Source: JAVKMO01 sp031539345 (GTDB taxonomy: Bacteria > Bacteroidota > Bacteroidia > Chitinophagales > Chitinophagaceae). Taken from it: a DNA stretch of 64,000 nt. Position numbers and translations under genes: made by a program. The stretch is taken from assembly GCA_031539345.1 (NCBI GenBank), contig JAVKMO010000030.1, positions 1-64,000 on the forward strand, given 5' to 3'. Shown here one piece after another: positions 43,039 to 51,160 of this stretch (position 1 is the stretch's first letter; each line of letters opens with the position of its first letter). The notes beneath the pieces are model-generated. The model saw only the letters and a program-made list of their open reading frames with translations. It had not been told where the DNA came from and ran no database searches.

Positions 43039-44712
43039 TTAATCCGTCACACAGCCTTTGTCGGCGGGTTTTACGCATTGTGCGTATTTGTATAAAACGC
43101 CTTTTTGTACAGCGAGGGGTTTTGCTTTCCATTGTTGTTTTCTTTGAGCAAATTCTGCGTCGCTAATATTCAAATGAATACGGTTTTTTGTAGCGTCAAT
43201 TTCTATCATGTCATTGTCTTTTATCAATGCAATGCCACCGCCGTCAAAGGCTTCTGGTGTAATATGCCCAACAACAAAACCATGCGTTCCTCCAGAAAAT
43301 CTACCGTCTGTAATTAGGGCAACTTCTTTGCCCAAACCTGTTCCCATAATGGCAGAAGTTGGCTTTAACATTTCTGGCATACCAGGTGCACCTTTTGGAC
43401 CTACATTGCGGATAACGACAACGTCTCCTTTTTTGACAATTTTATTTTGAATGCCAGCGATCAATTCAAACTCTCCGTCAAAAACACGCGCAGGTCCTGA
43501 AAATTTTTCTCCTTCTTTACCTGAAATTTTTGCTACAGATCCATTTTCAGCAATATTGCCATACAAAATTTGTATGTGTCCGGTTTGTTTAATCGGGTTG
43601 TCGATTGGGCGAATAATATCTTGTGTGGCGAAATGTTTCAATGAAATGTGTTCTAAATTTTGGGCGATGGTTTTTCCTGTTACGGTCATGCAATCACCAT
43701 GAAGTAGTTTTTGTTCTAATAAATATTTCATCACAAAAGGCACACCGCCAATATGGTGCAAGTCCTCCATCATATATTTGCCACTTGGTTTTAAGTCTGC
43801 TAAAACAGGAATTTTATTACTGATACGTTGAAAATCGTCTTGGGTTAATGTAATATCAACGGCATGTGCCATAGCAATTAAATGGAGTACAGCATTTGTG
43901 CTTCCGCCAAGTGCCATAATAACAGTAATCGCATTTTCAAAAGCCTTGATGGTCATAATATCTCTTGGCTTTAAATCAATTTCCAACAAATGTTGAATGG
44001 CCTTTCCAGCTGCTAAACATTCGTCTTGTTTTACTTTACCTACGGCAGGGTTAGACGAACTAAAAGGCAATGACATACCTAAGGATTCTATCGCAGATGA
44101 CATTGTATTTGCAGTATACATACCTCCACAAGCACCGGCACCTGGACAAGAATTTTTAATAATTTCTAAAAAATCAATGTCGTCTAATTTGCCTGCCATT
44201 TTTTCACCCAATGCTTCAAAAGAAGAGACAATATTCAAGTCTTTACCTTTGTAATGTCCTGGTGCAATTGTTCCGCCATAGACCATAATAGCAGGTCTAT
44301 TCAACCTTGCCATAGCAATAATAGATCCTGGCATATTTTTATCACAACCCGGAATGGCAATAATTGCATCATAATATTGAGCACCTGCAATGGTTTCAAT
44401 ACTATCGGCAATCACTTCTCTACTCACAAGTGAATATCTCATTCCTTCTGTTCCATTTGAAATTCCGTCGCTCACGCCAATGGTATTAAAAATCAAGCCC
44501 ACTAAGTTTTGTTCTACAACACCTTGCTTCACCAATTTTGCTAAATCGTTTAAGTGCATATTGCATGTGTTGCCTTCATAGCCCATGCTGGCAATGCCCA
44601 CTTGTGCTTTTTTCATATCGGCTTCTGTCATGCCCGTTCCATATAACATGGCTTGCGCTGCGGGTTGTGTAGGGTCTTGTGTTATTGTTTTTGAATATTT
44701 ATTGAGTGGCAT
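43039..44712 (-). CDS. ilvD: Dihydroxy-acid dehydratase
   Basis: Third step of valine/isoleucine synthesis, an Fe-S dehydratase. The three cluster cysteines are C50 (EGNTC), C123 (PGCDKNMPGS) and C195 (CPGAGACGGM), and the C-terminal part has GRFSGGTHGFVVGHITPEA. Length 557 is typical. It starts 52 bp after the nusA stop on the same strand, in the position where infB is usually found, and may be read from the rimP-nusA transcript or its own promoter. Confidence 0.95.
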   Translation of the reverse strand: MPLNKYSKTITQDPTQPAAQAMLYGTGMTEADMKKAQVGIASMGYEGNTCNMHLNDLAKLVKQGVVEQNLVGLIFNTIGVSDGISNGTEGMRYSLVSREVIADSIETIAGAQYYDAIIAIPGCDKNMPGSIIAMARLNRPAIMVYGGTIAPGHYKGKDLNIVSSFEALGEKMAGKLDDIDFLEIIKNSCPGAGACGGMYTANTMSSAIESLGMSLPFSSSNPAVGKVKQDECLAAGKAIQHLLEIDLKPRDIMTIKAFENAITVIMALGGSTNAVLHLIAMAHAVDITLTQDDFQRISNKIPVLADLKPSGKYMMEDLHHIGGVPFVMKYLLEQKLLHGDCMTVTGKTIAQNLEHISLKHFATQDIIRPIDNPIKQTGHIQILYGNIAENGSVAKISGKEGEKFSGPARVFDGEFELIAGIQNKIVKKGDVVVIRNVGPKGAPGMPEMLKPTSAIMGTGLGKEVALITDGRFSGGTHGFVVGHITPEAFDGGGIALIKDNDMIEIDATKNRIHLNISDAEFAQRKQQWKAKPLAVQKGVLYKYAQCVKPADKGCVTD

Positions 44713-44764
44713 ACTACGAATGATAAATGGTAAAAAATGGATATCGTGAATGAAATGGTGCTAA

Positions 44765-46021
44765 TTATTCTTCTTCTCGGTTCAATTCTGTTTCTAAAAT
44801 TTGTATAATATCAGCAATGGTTTCTTTTTCTAAATCTGTTCTGCGTTCTAATTCTTCTGGGGTTAATTCCAACACGCTTCGTGCTGTATCACAACCAATT
44901 TTTTTGAGTTCGTCAATAATCCAGCCTTCAATCTCATCAGCAAATTCATCAAGGGCAATATCAAAATCAACGTCTTCGCCAAGGTTATCTCTAAATACAT
45001 CAATATCAAAACCTGTGAGTTCACAAGTCAATTTGATATTTACGCCACGTTTTCCAATCACCATGCTCACGTCTTCTTGTTTTACATATACGTCGGCGGT
45101 TTTATTTTCTGCATCTAATTTTATCGAACTAATTTGTGCTGGACTTAATGCACGCTGAATTAATAATTGCGAGTTAGCAGTCCAGTTGATAATATCAATA
45201 TTTTCATTTCTTAATTCACGCACAATACCATGTATGCGGCTGCCTTTCATGCCAACACAAGCACCAATGGGGTCTATTCTATCGTCTAAAGATTCTACCG
45301 CAACCTTTGCTCTTTCGCCGGGTTCGCGTACAATTTTTTTAATCGCAATCAAACCATCAAAAATTTCAGGCACTTCTAACTCTAATAATTTTTCCAAAAA
45401 CGTAGAATGTGTACGGGATAAAATAATAACTGGTGTTGTATTTTTTAAATCTACTTTTTTCAAAACCGCTTTTACAACATCTCCCTTTTTGAAAAAGTCG
45501 CCTTGAATTTGTTCGCTTTTAGGCAATACCAATTCGTTACCCTCTTCATCAATCAACAAAATTTCTTTTTTCCAAATTTGATACACTTCGGCGTTTACAA
45601 TTTCACCCATGCGGTCTTTATATTTTTTTGCAAGGATGTTTTTTTTGACTTCATTCAATTTTCCTGCTAAAGTTTGTTTGGCTGCCATAATGGCTCTACG
45701 CCCAAAATCTCCAATTAAAACGTCTTCATAAATTTCTTCTCCAATTTGATAATCAGGTTCAATTTTTAGTGCATCAGAATATGAAATTTCTCTTATAGGG
45801 TCTATGTTTTCAGTGTCATCAGCAACAATCATTCTGCGACGCATAATTTCTAAATCGCCTTTTTCTGCGTTCACAATCACGTCAAAATTGTCATCGTTTT
45901 CATATTTTTTTTTGATGAGGGTTTTAAAAACGTCTTCGATAACTTTCATTAAGGTTGGACGGTCAATTTTTTCTGCGTCTTTAAATTCTTGAAAAGCGTC
46001 AATCAAATTTATGCTTGCCAT
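44765..46021 (-). CDS. nusA: Transcription termination/antitermination factor NusA
   Basis: RNA-polymerase-binding factor. The N-terminal domain begins LIDAFQEFKDAEKIDRP, followed by an S1 domain (GEIVNAEVYQIWKKEILL) and two KH domains (RVH-like GACVGMKGSRIHGIVREL and VIGKRGVNIKLTCELTG). The 418-residue length lacks the extra C-terminal repeats of proteobacterial NusA. It follows rimP by 33 bp. A NusA-responsive terminator in the rimP leader would make autoregulation possible (see the hairpin feature). Confidence 0.95.
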   Translation of the reverse strand: MASINLIDAFQEFKDAEKIDRPTLMKVIEDVFKTLIKKKYENDDNFDVIVNAEKGDLEIMRRRMIVADDTENIDPIREISYSDALKIEPDYQIGEEIYEDVLIGDFGRRAIMAAKQTLAGKLNEVKKNILAKKYKDRMGEIVNAEVYQIWKKEILLIDEEGNELVLPKSEQIQGDFFKKGDVVKAVLKKVDLKNTTPVIILSRTHSTFLEKLLELEVPEIFDGLIAIKKIVREPGERAKVAVESLDDRIDPIGACVGMKGSRIHGIVRELRNENIDIINWTANSQLLIQRALSPAQISSIKLDAENKTADVYVKQEDVSMVIGKRGVNIKLTCELTGFDIDVFRDNLGEDVDFDIALDEFADEIEGWIIDELKKIGCDTARSVLELTPEELERRTDLEKETIADIIQILETELNREEE

Positions 46022-46054
46022 AGGGTTTTAAAATTTAGGATTAAAAAAAGGTTG

Positions 46055-46522
46055 TTATATTTTTATGATTAAATGCGTTTGCTGAATATCGTCAAAAAGG
46101 TACGTTGATGTTTTCATTTCTTTTTTTGAAATTTGTTCTTTTAATGTAATGCTGTCTTGGGTTATACTTTCTAATAAGCCTTCTTTCATTTCATTCGTTT
46201 TCAATTTTACCTCGACATTTCTACCTACATTTTTTACATATTGTCGATATTGTAATAAAGGTTTATCAATGCCATAAGAAGAGACTTCTAAACTATAATC
46301 GCCATTAGGAAAAAGATTTGTTGCGTCTATTTTTTCACGAATCACCCTGTTCAATTTGGCCAATTCATTAATCTTCACTCCGCCTCCATCAGCATCATAT
46401 AAAATAAAAAATTGTTTGCTGGCACTCATTTTTAATTCTACCAAAAAATAATGCGACAAGCCCAATTCGGCAAGTGTTTGAATGGCGATTTCAGTAATAT
46501 TTTGTTCTGTAGTTGCGTTCAT
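46055..46522 (-). CDS. rimP: Ribosome maturation factor RimP
   Basis: Needed for 30S subunit maturation. The 155-residue protein shows an N-terminal domain with YFLVELKMSASKQFFILYDADGGGVKI and then SLEVSSYGIDKPLLQYRQYVKNVGRNVEV, which is the RimP signature (SSPG-like replaced by SSYGIDKPL). It is the first gene of rimP-nusA. Its ATG overlaps the stop of a candidate 30-codon leader frame, and a terminator-like hairpin lies 28 bases upstream. Confidence 0.9.
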   Translation of the reverse strand: MNATTEQNITEIAIQTLAELGLSHYFLVELKMSASKQFFILYDADGGGVKINELAKLNRVIREKIDATNLFPNGDYSLEVSSYGIDKPLLQYRQYVKNVGRNVEVKLKTNEMKEGLLESITQDSITLKEQISKKEMKTSTYLFDDIQQTHLIIKI

Positions 46523-46611
46523 TTTAAAAAGATTATTGTAGAAATAAAAAAGGACACTGTGCTACAGCGTCCTTCCGTTAAAACGATACTTTGAGGCGAA
46601 TATAAAAACAT
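46519..46611 (-). CDS. Candidate leader peptide of rimP (30 codons)
   Basis: On the minus strand an ATG at 46611 opens a 30-codon frame that runs through the leader hairpin and stops with TGA overlapping the rimP ATG (ATGA). The product is hydrophobic at its end (FFISTIIFLK). If real, translating it would couple ribosomes to rimP and could unfold the terminator hairpin. There is no conservation evidence and the frame could be chance; the candidate -7 TATATTCG (46597-46604) lies inside it and would exclude it if used. Confidence 0.25.
   Translation of the reverse strand: MFLYSPQSIVLTEGRCSTVSFFISTIIFLK
46542..46574 (-). terminator. Terminator-like hairpin in the rimP-nusA leader (candidate attenuator)
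   Basis: On the minus strand arms 46564-46574 and 46550-46560 pair over 10 of 11 positions (one A-C mismatch) around a 3-base loop GCT/AGC. They are followed by T6-A-T3, the usual intrinsic-terminator layout. It ends 20 bases before the rimP start. Upstream on this strand is only a divergent gene, so no earlier minus-strand gene needs a terminator here. The plus-strand side has no T run. Confidence 0.65.
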
Positions 46612-46701
46612 TGACAAGAGAAAAAAGTTTTTGTATTTCAGGCTTCTTAATATTTAAAACAAAAATAAAGAATGCAAAAAAATTAGTATAATAAAATACT
46701 A

Positions 46702-46730
46702 TTTGTAAATAAATTTTTTGCTTACTATTG
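46702..46730 (+). promoter_or_regulatory. Candidate promoter of the carotenoid operon
   Basis: TTTG at 46702-46705 and TACTATTG at 46723-46730 fit the Bacteroidota -33 and TAnnTTTG -7 elements (one mismatch in the -7) with a 17-base spacer. Transcription would start near 46737, about 25 bases before the regulator gene. Confidence 0.5.
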
Positions 46731-46739
46731 CATAATAAA

Positions 46740-46753
46740 GTATTTTTTAATAC
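46740..46753. promoter_or_regulatory. Palindrome at the carotenoid promoter (candidate MarR operator)
   Basis: GTATT and AATAC form a perfect inverted repeat around TTTT, directly over the predicted transcription start and 7 bases before the regulator's ATG. MarR-type regulators often bind such repeats in their own promoter, so autoregulation is a reasonable guess. The arms are short and AT-rich. Confidence 0.35.
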
Positions 46754-46760
46754 AAATAAT

Positions 46761-47417
46761 ATGAACTCTTCACTTTTAAAAAGCGTAATCGATTTGGTTG
46801 AGACATTTAAATTAGAAGAAAAAAACTATCGCCATGACGTACTTGGTTTTCAACAATGGATTGCAGATAGAATGTTGTCAAAGTCAAATTCTACAACAGT
46901 AACATGGGAGGGGAAAGAAAAAGGACGAAGTGCCGAAAGCGTTATTAACACGTCTCTTTTTCGCCTCAATCGTTATGCAAAAAATTATTCTAAAGCTGCG
47001 ATTTATAATTCAGCCTTTACAACGCAAGAGGAATTTATTTATCTCATCACCTTAAATTCTTATGGGGCAATGAATAAAATTGAATTGATTAAAAAAAATA
47101 TTCAAGACAAACCGACAGGGATACAAATCATCAATCGCCTTATTCATCAAGGTTGGGTAAAACAATACGATTCAACAACAGACAAAAGGAGTAAGATTAT
47201 TGCCATTACAGCAAAAGGGAAGCAAACATTAGACAAGCAAATGAACAAAATTCGCTTGGCAACAAAATTGGTTACAGGAGATTTAAATGCGCATGAAAAA
47301 ATCGATTTAATCCGCTTACTCAGCAAGTTAGAACATTTTCATGCAGAAATTTTTGAACAACAATATTCTTATGCAGAACTTTTAAACCGTGTAAAAAAAG
47401 ACCATCTGACAGCGTAA
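46761..47417 (+). CDS. MarR-family winged-helix regulator (carotenoid operon)
   Basis: A 218-residue protein from the ATG at 46761 (the frame opens at 46728). The C-terminal two thirds form a MarR-type winged helix: EEFIYLITLNSYGAMNKIELI, the recognition-helix region TGIQIINRLIHQGWVKQ, and the wing STTDKRSKIIAITAKGKQTLD. The N-terminal third is helical. No light-sensing or cobalamin domain is seen. It is the first gene of the carotenoid operon (14 bp before crtI) and so probably controls it. Confidence 0.8.
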   Translation: MNSSLLKSVIDLVETFKLEEKNYRHDVLGFQQWIADRMLSKSNSTTVTWEGKEKGRSAESVINTSLFRLNRYAKNYSKAAIYNSAFTTQEEFIYLITLNSYGAMNKIELIKKNIQDKPTGIQIINRLIHQGWVKQYDSTTDKRSKIIAITAKGKQTLDKQMNKIRLATKLVTGDLNAHEKIDLIRLLSKLEHFHAEIFEQQYSYAELLNRVKKDHLTA

Positions 47418-47431
47418 ATATAAAGACAACC

Positions 47432-48907
47432 ATGAAAAAAAAAGTAGCAATTATAGGAGCGGGCATATCTGGATTATCTGCAGCTGCTTATGCGGCACAA
47501 GCAGGAAACGAAGTTCACGTATTTGAAAAAAACAGTCATGCGGGTGGTCGTGCGAGACAATTAATTACTGAGAATGGATATACCTTTGATATGGGACCAA
47601 GTTGGTATTGGATGCCTGATATTATTGAAAGTTTTTTTAATGATTTTGGCTTTCAAGTTGCAGATTTTTTTGAACTCGTTTCTCTCAACCCTCAATTTGA
47701 AATAATTTTTCAAGACAAGGTGCTTGCTATTCCAAAGGAATACAAACAATTAAAAAACTTATTTGAACAATTAGAACCAGGCAGTGCAAACCGATTTGAT
47801 GAGTTTATGCAATCAGCAAAGTATAAATATGAAATTGGAATGCAACAATTTATTCAAAAGCCTTGTCATAGCTGGTTTGAATTTGCTTCTTTGACGATTG
47901 TTAAAAGTGTTTTCCAATTGAATTTACTGTCAAATTTTCGTTCGTATGTAAATAAATATTTTAAGCACCCTCAGTTGAAAACATTGATGGAATTTCCTGT
48001 TATTTTTTTAGGTGCATCACCAAAAAATATTCCGGCATTATATAGTTTAATGAATTATGGCGGTTATGGATTAGGAACTTTTTATCCGATGGGTGGCTTT
48101 CATCAACTGATTAAATCAATGCAAAAAATAGGAGAAAAGCAAGGCGTTCGTTTTCATTTTAATCAAGCGATTGAAAAAATAATCACAAAAAATAACAAAG
48201 CGGTCCAATTGCAAATAGGTGGAAAAGAAACAGAAGAATTTGACTGCATCATTGCCTCTGCTGACTATCACCATGCTGAAACATTGTTACAAAAACACGA
48301 AAGAAATTATACTACTTCATATTGGCAAAGTCGCACTTTTGCACCTTCTTGTTTGATCTATTATTTGGGTTTTAAAATGAAAATTCCCAATCTCAAGCAT
48401 CATACACTTTTTTTTGAACACAACTTAGACGAGCATATTGACAGCATTTACAAACACAAAAATTGGCCTTCAAAACCTTTATTTTATGCTTGTTGCCCGT
48501 CTCAAACAGACTCTACTGTTGCACCCCAAGGACACGAAAATGTTTTTTTATTGATGCCTTTGGCAACGGGAATTGATGATGCTGAAAATCAACGTGAAAA
48601 ATATTTTCAACAAATGATAGCAAGGTTAGAAGCACATACAAAAACAAAGCATCTTTTACACCACTTAGACTATAAAAAAAGCTACTGTGTAAGTGATTTT
48701 ATTGAAGACTATAACGCTTTTGAAGGGAATGCTTATGGCTTGGCAAATACGCTAAAACAAACGGCTGTTTTAAAACCTTCTATTCAAAATAAAAAAATCA
48801 AAAATTTGTTTTATGCAGGTCAATTAACTGTGCCAGGACCGGGTGTTCCGCCTGCTCTTATTTCTGGAAAAATTGTAGCGAAAGAGATTGAAAAAATAAT
48901 TCTTTAA
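47432..48907 (+). CDS. crtI: Phytoene desaturase (CrtI-type)
   Basis: FAD-dependent desaturase that turns phytoene into lycopene. The FAD-binding motif is AIIGAGISGLSAAAYAAQAG (residues 6-25), followed by VFEKNSHAGGRARQ and MGPSWYWMPDI. The C-terminal FAD segment is LFYAGQLTVPGPGVPPALISG. Length 491 is typical. It is 41 bp before crtB. Confidence 0.95.
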   Translation: MKKKVAIIGAGISGLSAAAYAAQAGNEVHVFEKNSHAGGRARQLITENGYTFDMGPSWYWMPDIIESFFNDFGFQVADFFELVSLNPQFEIIFQDKVLAIPKEYKQLKNLFEQLEPGSANRFDEFMQSAKYKYEIGMQQFIQKPCHSWFEFASLTIVKSVFQLNLLSNFRSYVNKYFKHPQLKTLMEFPVIFLGASPKNIPALYSLMNYGGYGLGTFYPMGGFHQLIKSMQKIGEKQGVRFHFNQAIEKIITKNNKAVQLQIGGKETEEFDCIIASADYHHAETLLQKHERNYTTSYWQSRTFAPSCLIYYLGFKMKIPNLKHHTLFFEHNLDEHIDSIYKHKNWPSKPLFYACCPSQTDSTVAPQGHENVFLLMPLATGIDDAENQREKYFQQMIARLEAHTKTKHLLHHLDYKKSYCVSDFIEDYNAFEGNAYGLANTLKQTAVLKPSIQNKKIKNLFYAGQLTVPGPGVPPALISGKIVAKEIEKIIL

Positions 48908-48948
48908 AAATTGTAAATTGATTTTCTAATCCAAGAACTACTTACGCG

Positions 48949-49785
48949 ATGAAAAAATTATTTGATGAATTGTGTCAACAAGTCAGTAAAGAAACAACTC
49001 AAAAATATAGCACGAGTTTTTCATTAGGCATAAAAGCGTTGCACAAATCAATACAACCTTCCATCTATGCCATTTATGGTTATGTACGCTTTGCAGATGA
49101 AATTGTAGATAGCTTTCACGAACACAATAAAACTATACTTCTCAAACGGTTTATAGAACAAACTTATGAAGCTTTAGACGAACGCATTTCACTCAATCCT
49201 ATTTTACAATCTTTTCAAACAAGCGTTCATGCTTACAATATTGACAGAAATTTAATTGATCAATTTTTGCATAGCATGGAAATGGATTTACAGCCTATCA
49301 AGTATAATCCTGATTTATACAAAGAATATATTGTGGGTTCTGCCGAAGTTGTCGGCTTGATGTGTTTAAAAGTATTTACAGAAGGCAATGAAGATGCGTA
49401 TCAAAAATTAAAACCCTATGCGATGAAGCTGGGTTCGGCATTTCAAAAAGTAAATTTTTTAAGAGACATTAAAGATGATTATCAAGTGCTTGGACGGACT
49501 TATTTTCCTAATATCAACATCAACAATTTTAACAATCTTGTTAAGGCTGATATTGAGCAAGAAATTGAAGCCGAATTTAAAGAGGCTCTTATTGGTATCA
49601 AAATGTTGCCTTCTGCGTCTCGTTTTGCGGTCTATTTAGCGTATCAATATTATTTTTCTTTATTCTTAAAAATCAAAAAACAGGCAGCCCCAAATCTCCT
49701 CAAAAAACGAATCCGTATTTCTAACAGCAAAAAAATGTCTTTAGCACTCACTTCTTTTATGCGGTATAAATTGTATTTATTATGA
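48949..49785 (+). CDS. crtB: Phytoene synthase
   Basis: Joins two geranylgeranyl diphosphates into phytoene. The two Asp-rich Mg2+-binding motifs are present: YVRFADEIVD (D50, D54) and VNFLRDIKDDYQVLGRTYFP. The 278 residues match the family. No crtE (GGPP synthase) is in the window, so the substrate must come from elsewhere. The 3' end overlaps the next gene (ATGA). Confidence 0.94.
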   Translation: MKKLFDELCQQVSKETTQKYSTSFSLGIKALHKSIQPSIYAIYGYVRFADEIVDSFHEHNKTILLKRFIEQTYEALDERISLNPILQSFQTSVHAYNIDRNLIDQFLHSMEMDLQPIKYNPDLYKEYIVGSAEVVGLMCLKVFTEGNEDAYQKLKPYAMKLGSAFQKVNFLRDIKDDYQVLGRTYFPNININNFNNLVKADIEQEIEAEFKEALIGIKMLPSASRFAVYLAYQYYFSLFLKIKKQAAPNLLKKRIRISNSKKMSLALTSFMRYKLYLL

Positions 49786-50231
49786 ACTTCATTTTTGTAT
49801 TTGCAAGCATCATGATGGCAGGATATTCACTCAAAACGCCTCTACAAAAAACAGAATATGTACGACGCAATTATGCAAAATCTGTCAGCAACAAAAACCT
49901 TTGCCAAATGCTTATACATACTATTCAAAACGATTCTGGGAGTGTTTTATTAGCCTATGCAGGTGCATTGAATATGATTTGGGCAAAACATATTTTTAAT
50001 CCTATCGACAAAATTGAAACATTTTTTAAAGGTAGAAATCAACTTGAACAAGCTGTAAAAAAAGATTCTAATAACATCGAAATTCGATTTGTCAGATATT
50101 CTATTCAAGCAAAATGTCCAGCATTTTTGCGTTATCATCGACACAAAGAAGAAGACAAAAAATTTTTAATAGAAAATAAAAAGCATCTCAACAACAAAGA
50201 ATTACTGAACCTTATTGAACCCATTTTGTAA
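49782..50231 (+). CDS. Unknown protein conserved in Bacteroidota carotenoid operons
   Basis: A 149-residue protein with a hydrophobic N-terminus (about 1-16, possible signal peptide or anchor) and a helical remainder with VLLAYAGALNMIWAKH, IEIRFVRYSIQAKCPAFL and an acidic/basic tail. I recall similar genes between crtB and an SRPBCC gene in other Bacteroidota, but have no function for it. The ATGA overlap with crtB and a 9-bp gap to the SRPBCC gene place it firmly in the operon. A periplasmic or membrane-associated helper in carotenoid handling is possible. Confidence 0.75.
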   Translation: MNFIFVFASIMMAGYSLKTPLQKTEYVRRNYAKSVSNKNLCQMLIHTIQNDSGSVLLAYAGALNMIWAKHIFNPIDKIETFFKGRNQLEQAVKKDSNNIEIRFVRYSIQAKCPAFLRYHRHKEEDKKFLIENKKHLNNKELLNLIEPIL

Positions 50232-50240
50232 ACTCTCCTT

Positions 50241-50708
50241 ATGCACTACCACCTAAACAAAACACAACAACTCAATTGCGATATCAAAACTGCGTGGCGT
50301 TTTTTTTCTTCTCCGAATAATCTCTCTAAGATTACACCGCCTTCTCTTCACTTTCGTGTGCTCACAAACCTTGGCGATAACGACGTTTACGAAGGTTTGA
50401 AAATTGATTACAAAGTCTCTCCCCTATTGGGCATATCACTGCATTGGAGAACAATTATTCTTGAAGTCAATAAAGAGAAAAGTTTTGTTGATAAGCAAGA
50501 AAAAGGTCCTTATCGTTATTGGAAACATACACACGAATTTATTCCAAATGATAACGGTGTTTTGATGAAAGACCATGTTGAATACGAACTTCCATTTGGT
50601 TGGCTTGGACAATTAGGACATGCACTTTTTATTCGTAAAAAATTAGACTCTATTTTCGACTATCGCTACCAAGTTTTAGAACAACTTTTTCCTACTCAAA
50701 TAGAATAA
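50241..50708 (+). CDS. SRPBCC (START-like) family protein
   Basis: A 155-residue helix-grip-fold protein. It begins with the typical AWRFFSSPNNLSKITPPSLHFRV and continues with a pocket-lining stretch (YEGLKIDYKVSPLLGISLHWRTI) and FIPNDNGVLMKDHVEYELPFG. SRPBCC proteins bind hydrophobic ligands. In this position, 2 bp before crtZ, a carotenoid-binding role is likely but not shown. Confidence 0.8.
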   Translation: MHYHLNKTQQLNCDIKTAWRFFSSPNNLSKITPPSLHFRVLTNLGDNDVYEGLKIDYKVSPLLGISLHWRTIILEVNKEKSFVDKQEKGPYRYWKHTHEFIPNDNGVLMKDHVEYELPFGWLGQLGHALFIRKKLDSIFDYRYQVLEQLFPTQIE

Positions 50709-50710
50709 CA

Positions 50711-51160
50711 ATGAACAGCTTCATCATCGTACTCGTTTTTTTGCTTATGGAATGTGCAACATGGTGCATACACAAATATGTGATGCATGGATTTTTGTGG
50801 GTGTTGCACCGAGACCACCACGACCATAGCAACGATGGACCTTTTGAAAGGAACGATTGGTTTTTCGTCATTTTTTCTCTACCCGCAATCACCTTGATGT
50901 ATGCAGGTGCAAAAGCCAATTTTGATTTTATGTTCTACATTGGAATAGGCATTACGTTGTATGGCATTTCCTATTTTTTTGTGCATGATATTTTTATTCA
51001 TCAACGCATTCGATTGTTTAAAGACACAACAAATTCTTACTTACTTTCTATTCGCAGGGCACACAAACAACATCATAAACATACGACGAAAGGAAACGGT
51101 GAATGCTTTGGATTTTTATGGGCTCCTATCAAATATTTCAAAATGTATTTTCAAGCCTAA
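50711..51160 (+). CDS. crtZ: Beta-carotene 3-hydroxylase (CrtZ-type)
   Basis: A fatty-acid-hydroxylase-superfamily di-iron membrane enzyme of 149 residues. Its histidine clusters are present: HKYVMHG, HRDHHDHSN, HDIFIHQR and HKQHHKH. It adds 3- and 3'-hydroxyls to beta-carotene, giving zeaxanthin. The stop overlaps the next start (TAATG), so the cyclase is coupled to it. Confidence 0.93.
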   Translation: MNSFIIVLVFLLMECATWCIHKYVMHGFLWVLHRDHHDHSNDGPFERNDWFFVIFSLPAITLMYAGAKANFDFMFYIGIGITLYGISYFFVHDIFIHQRIRLFKDTTNSYLLSIRRAHKQHHKHTTKGNGECFGFLWAPIKYFKMYFQA

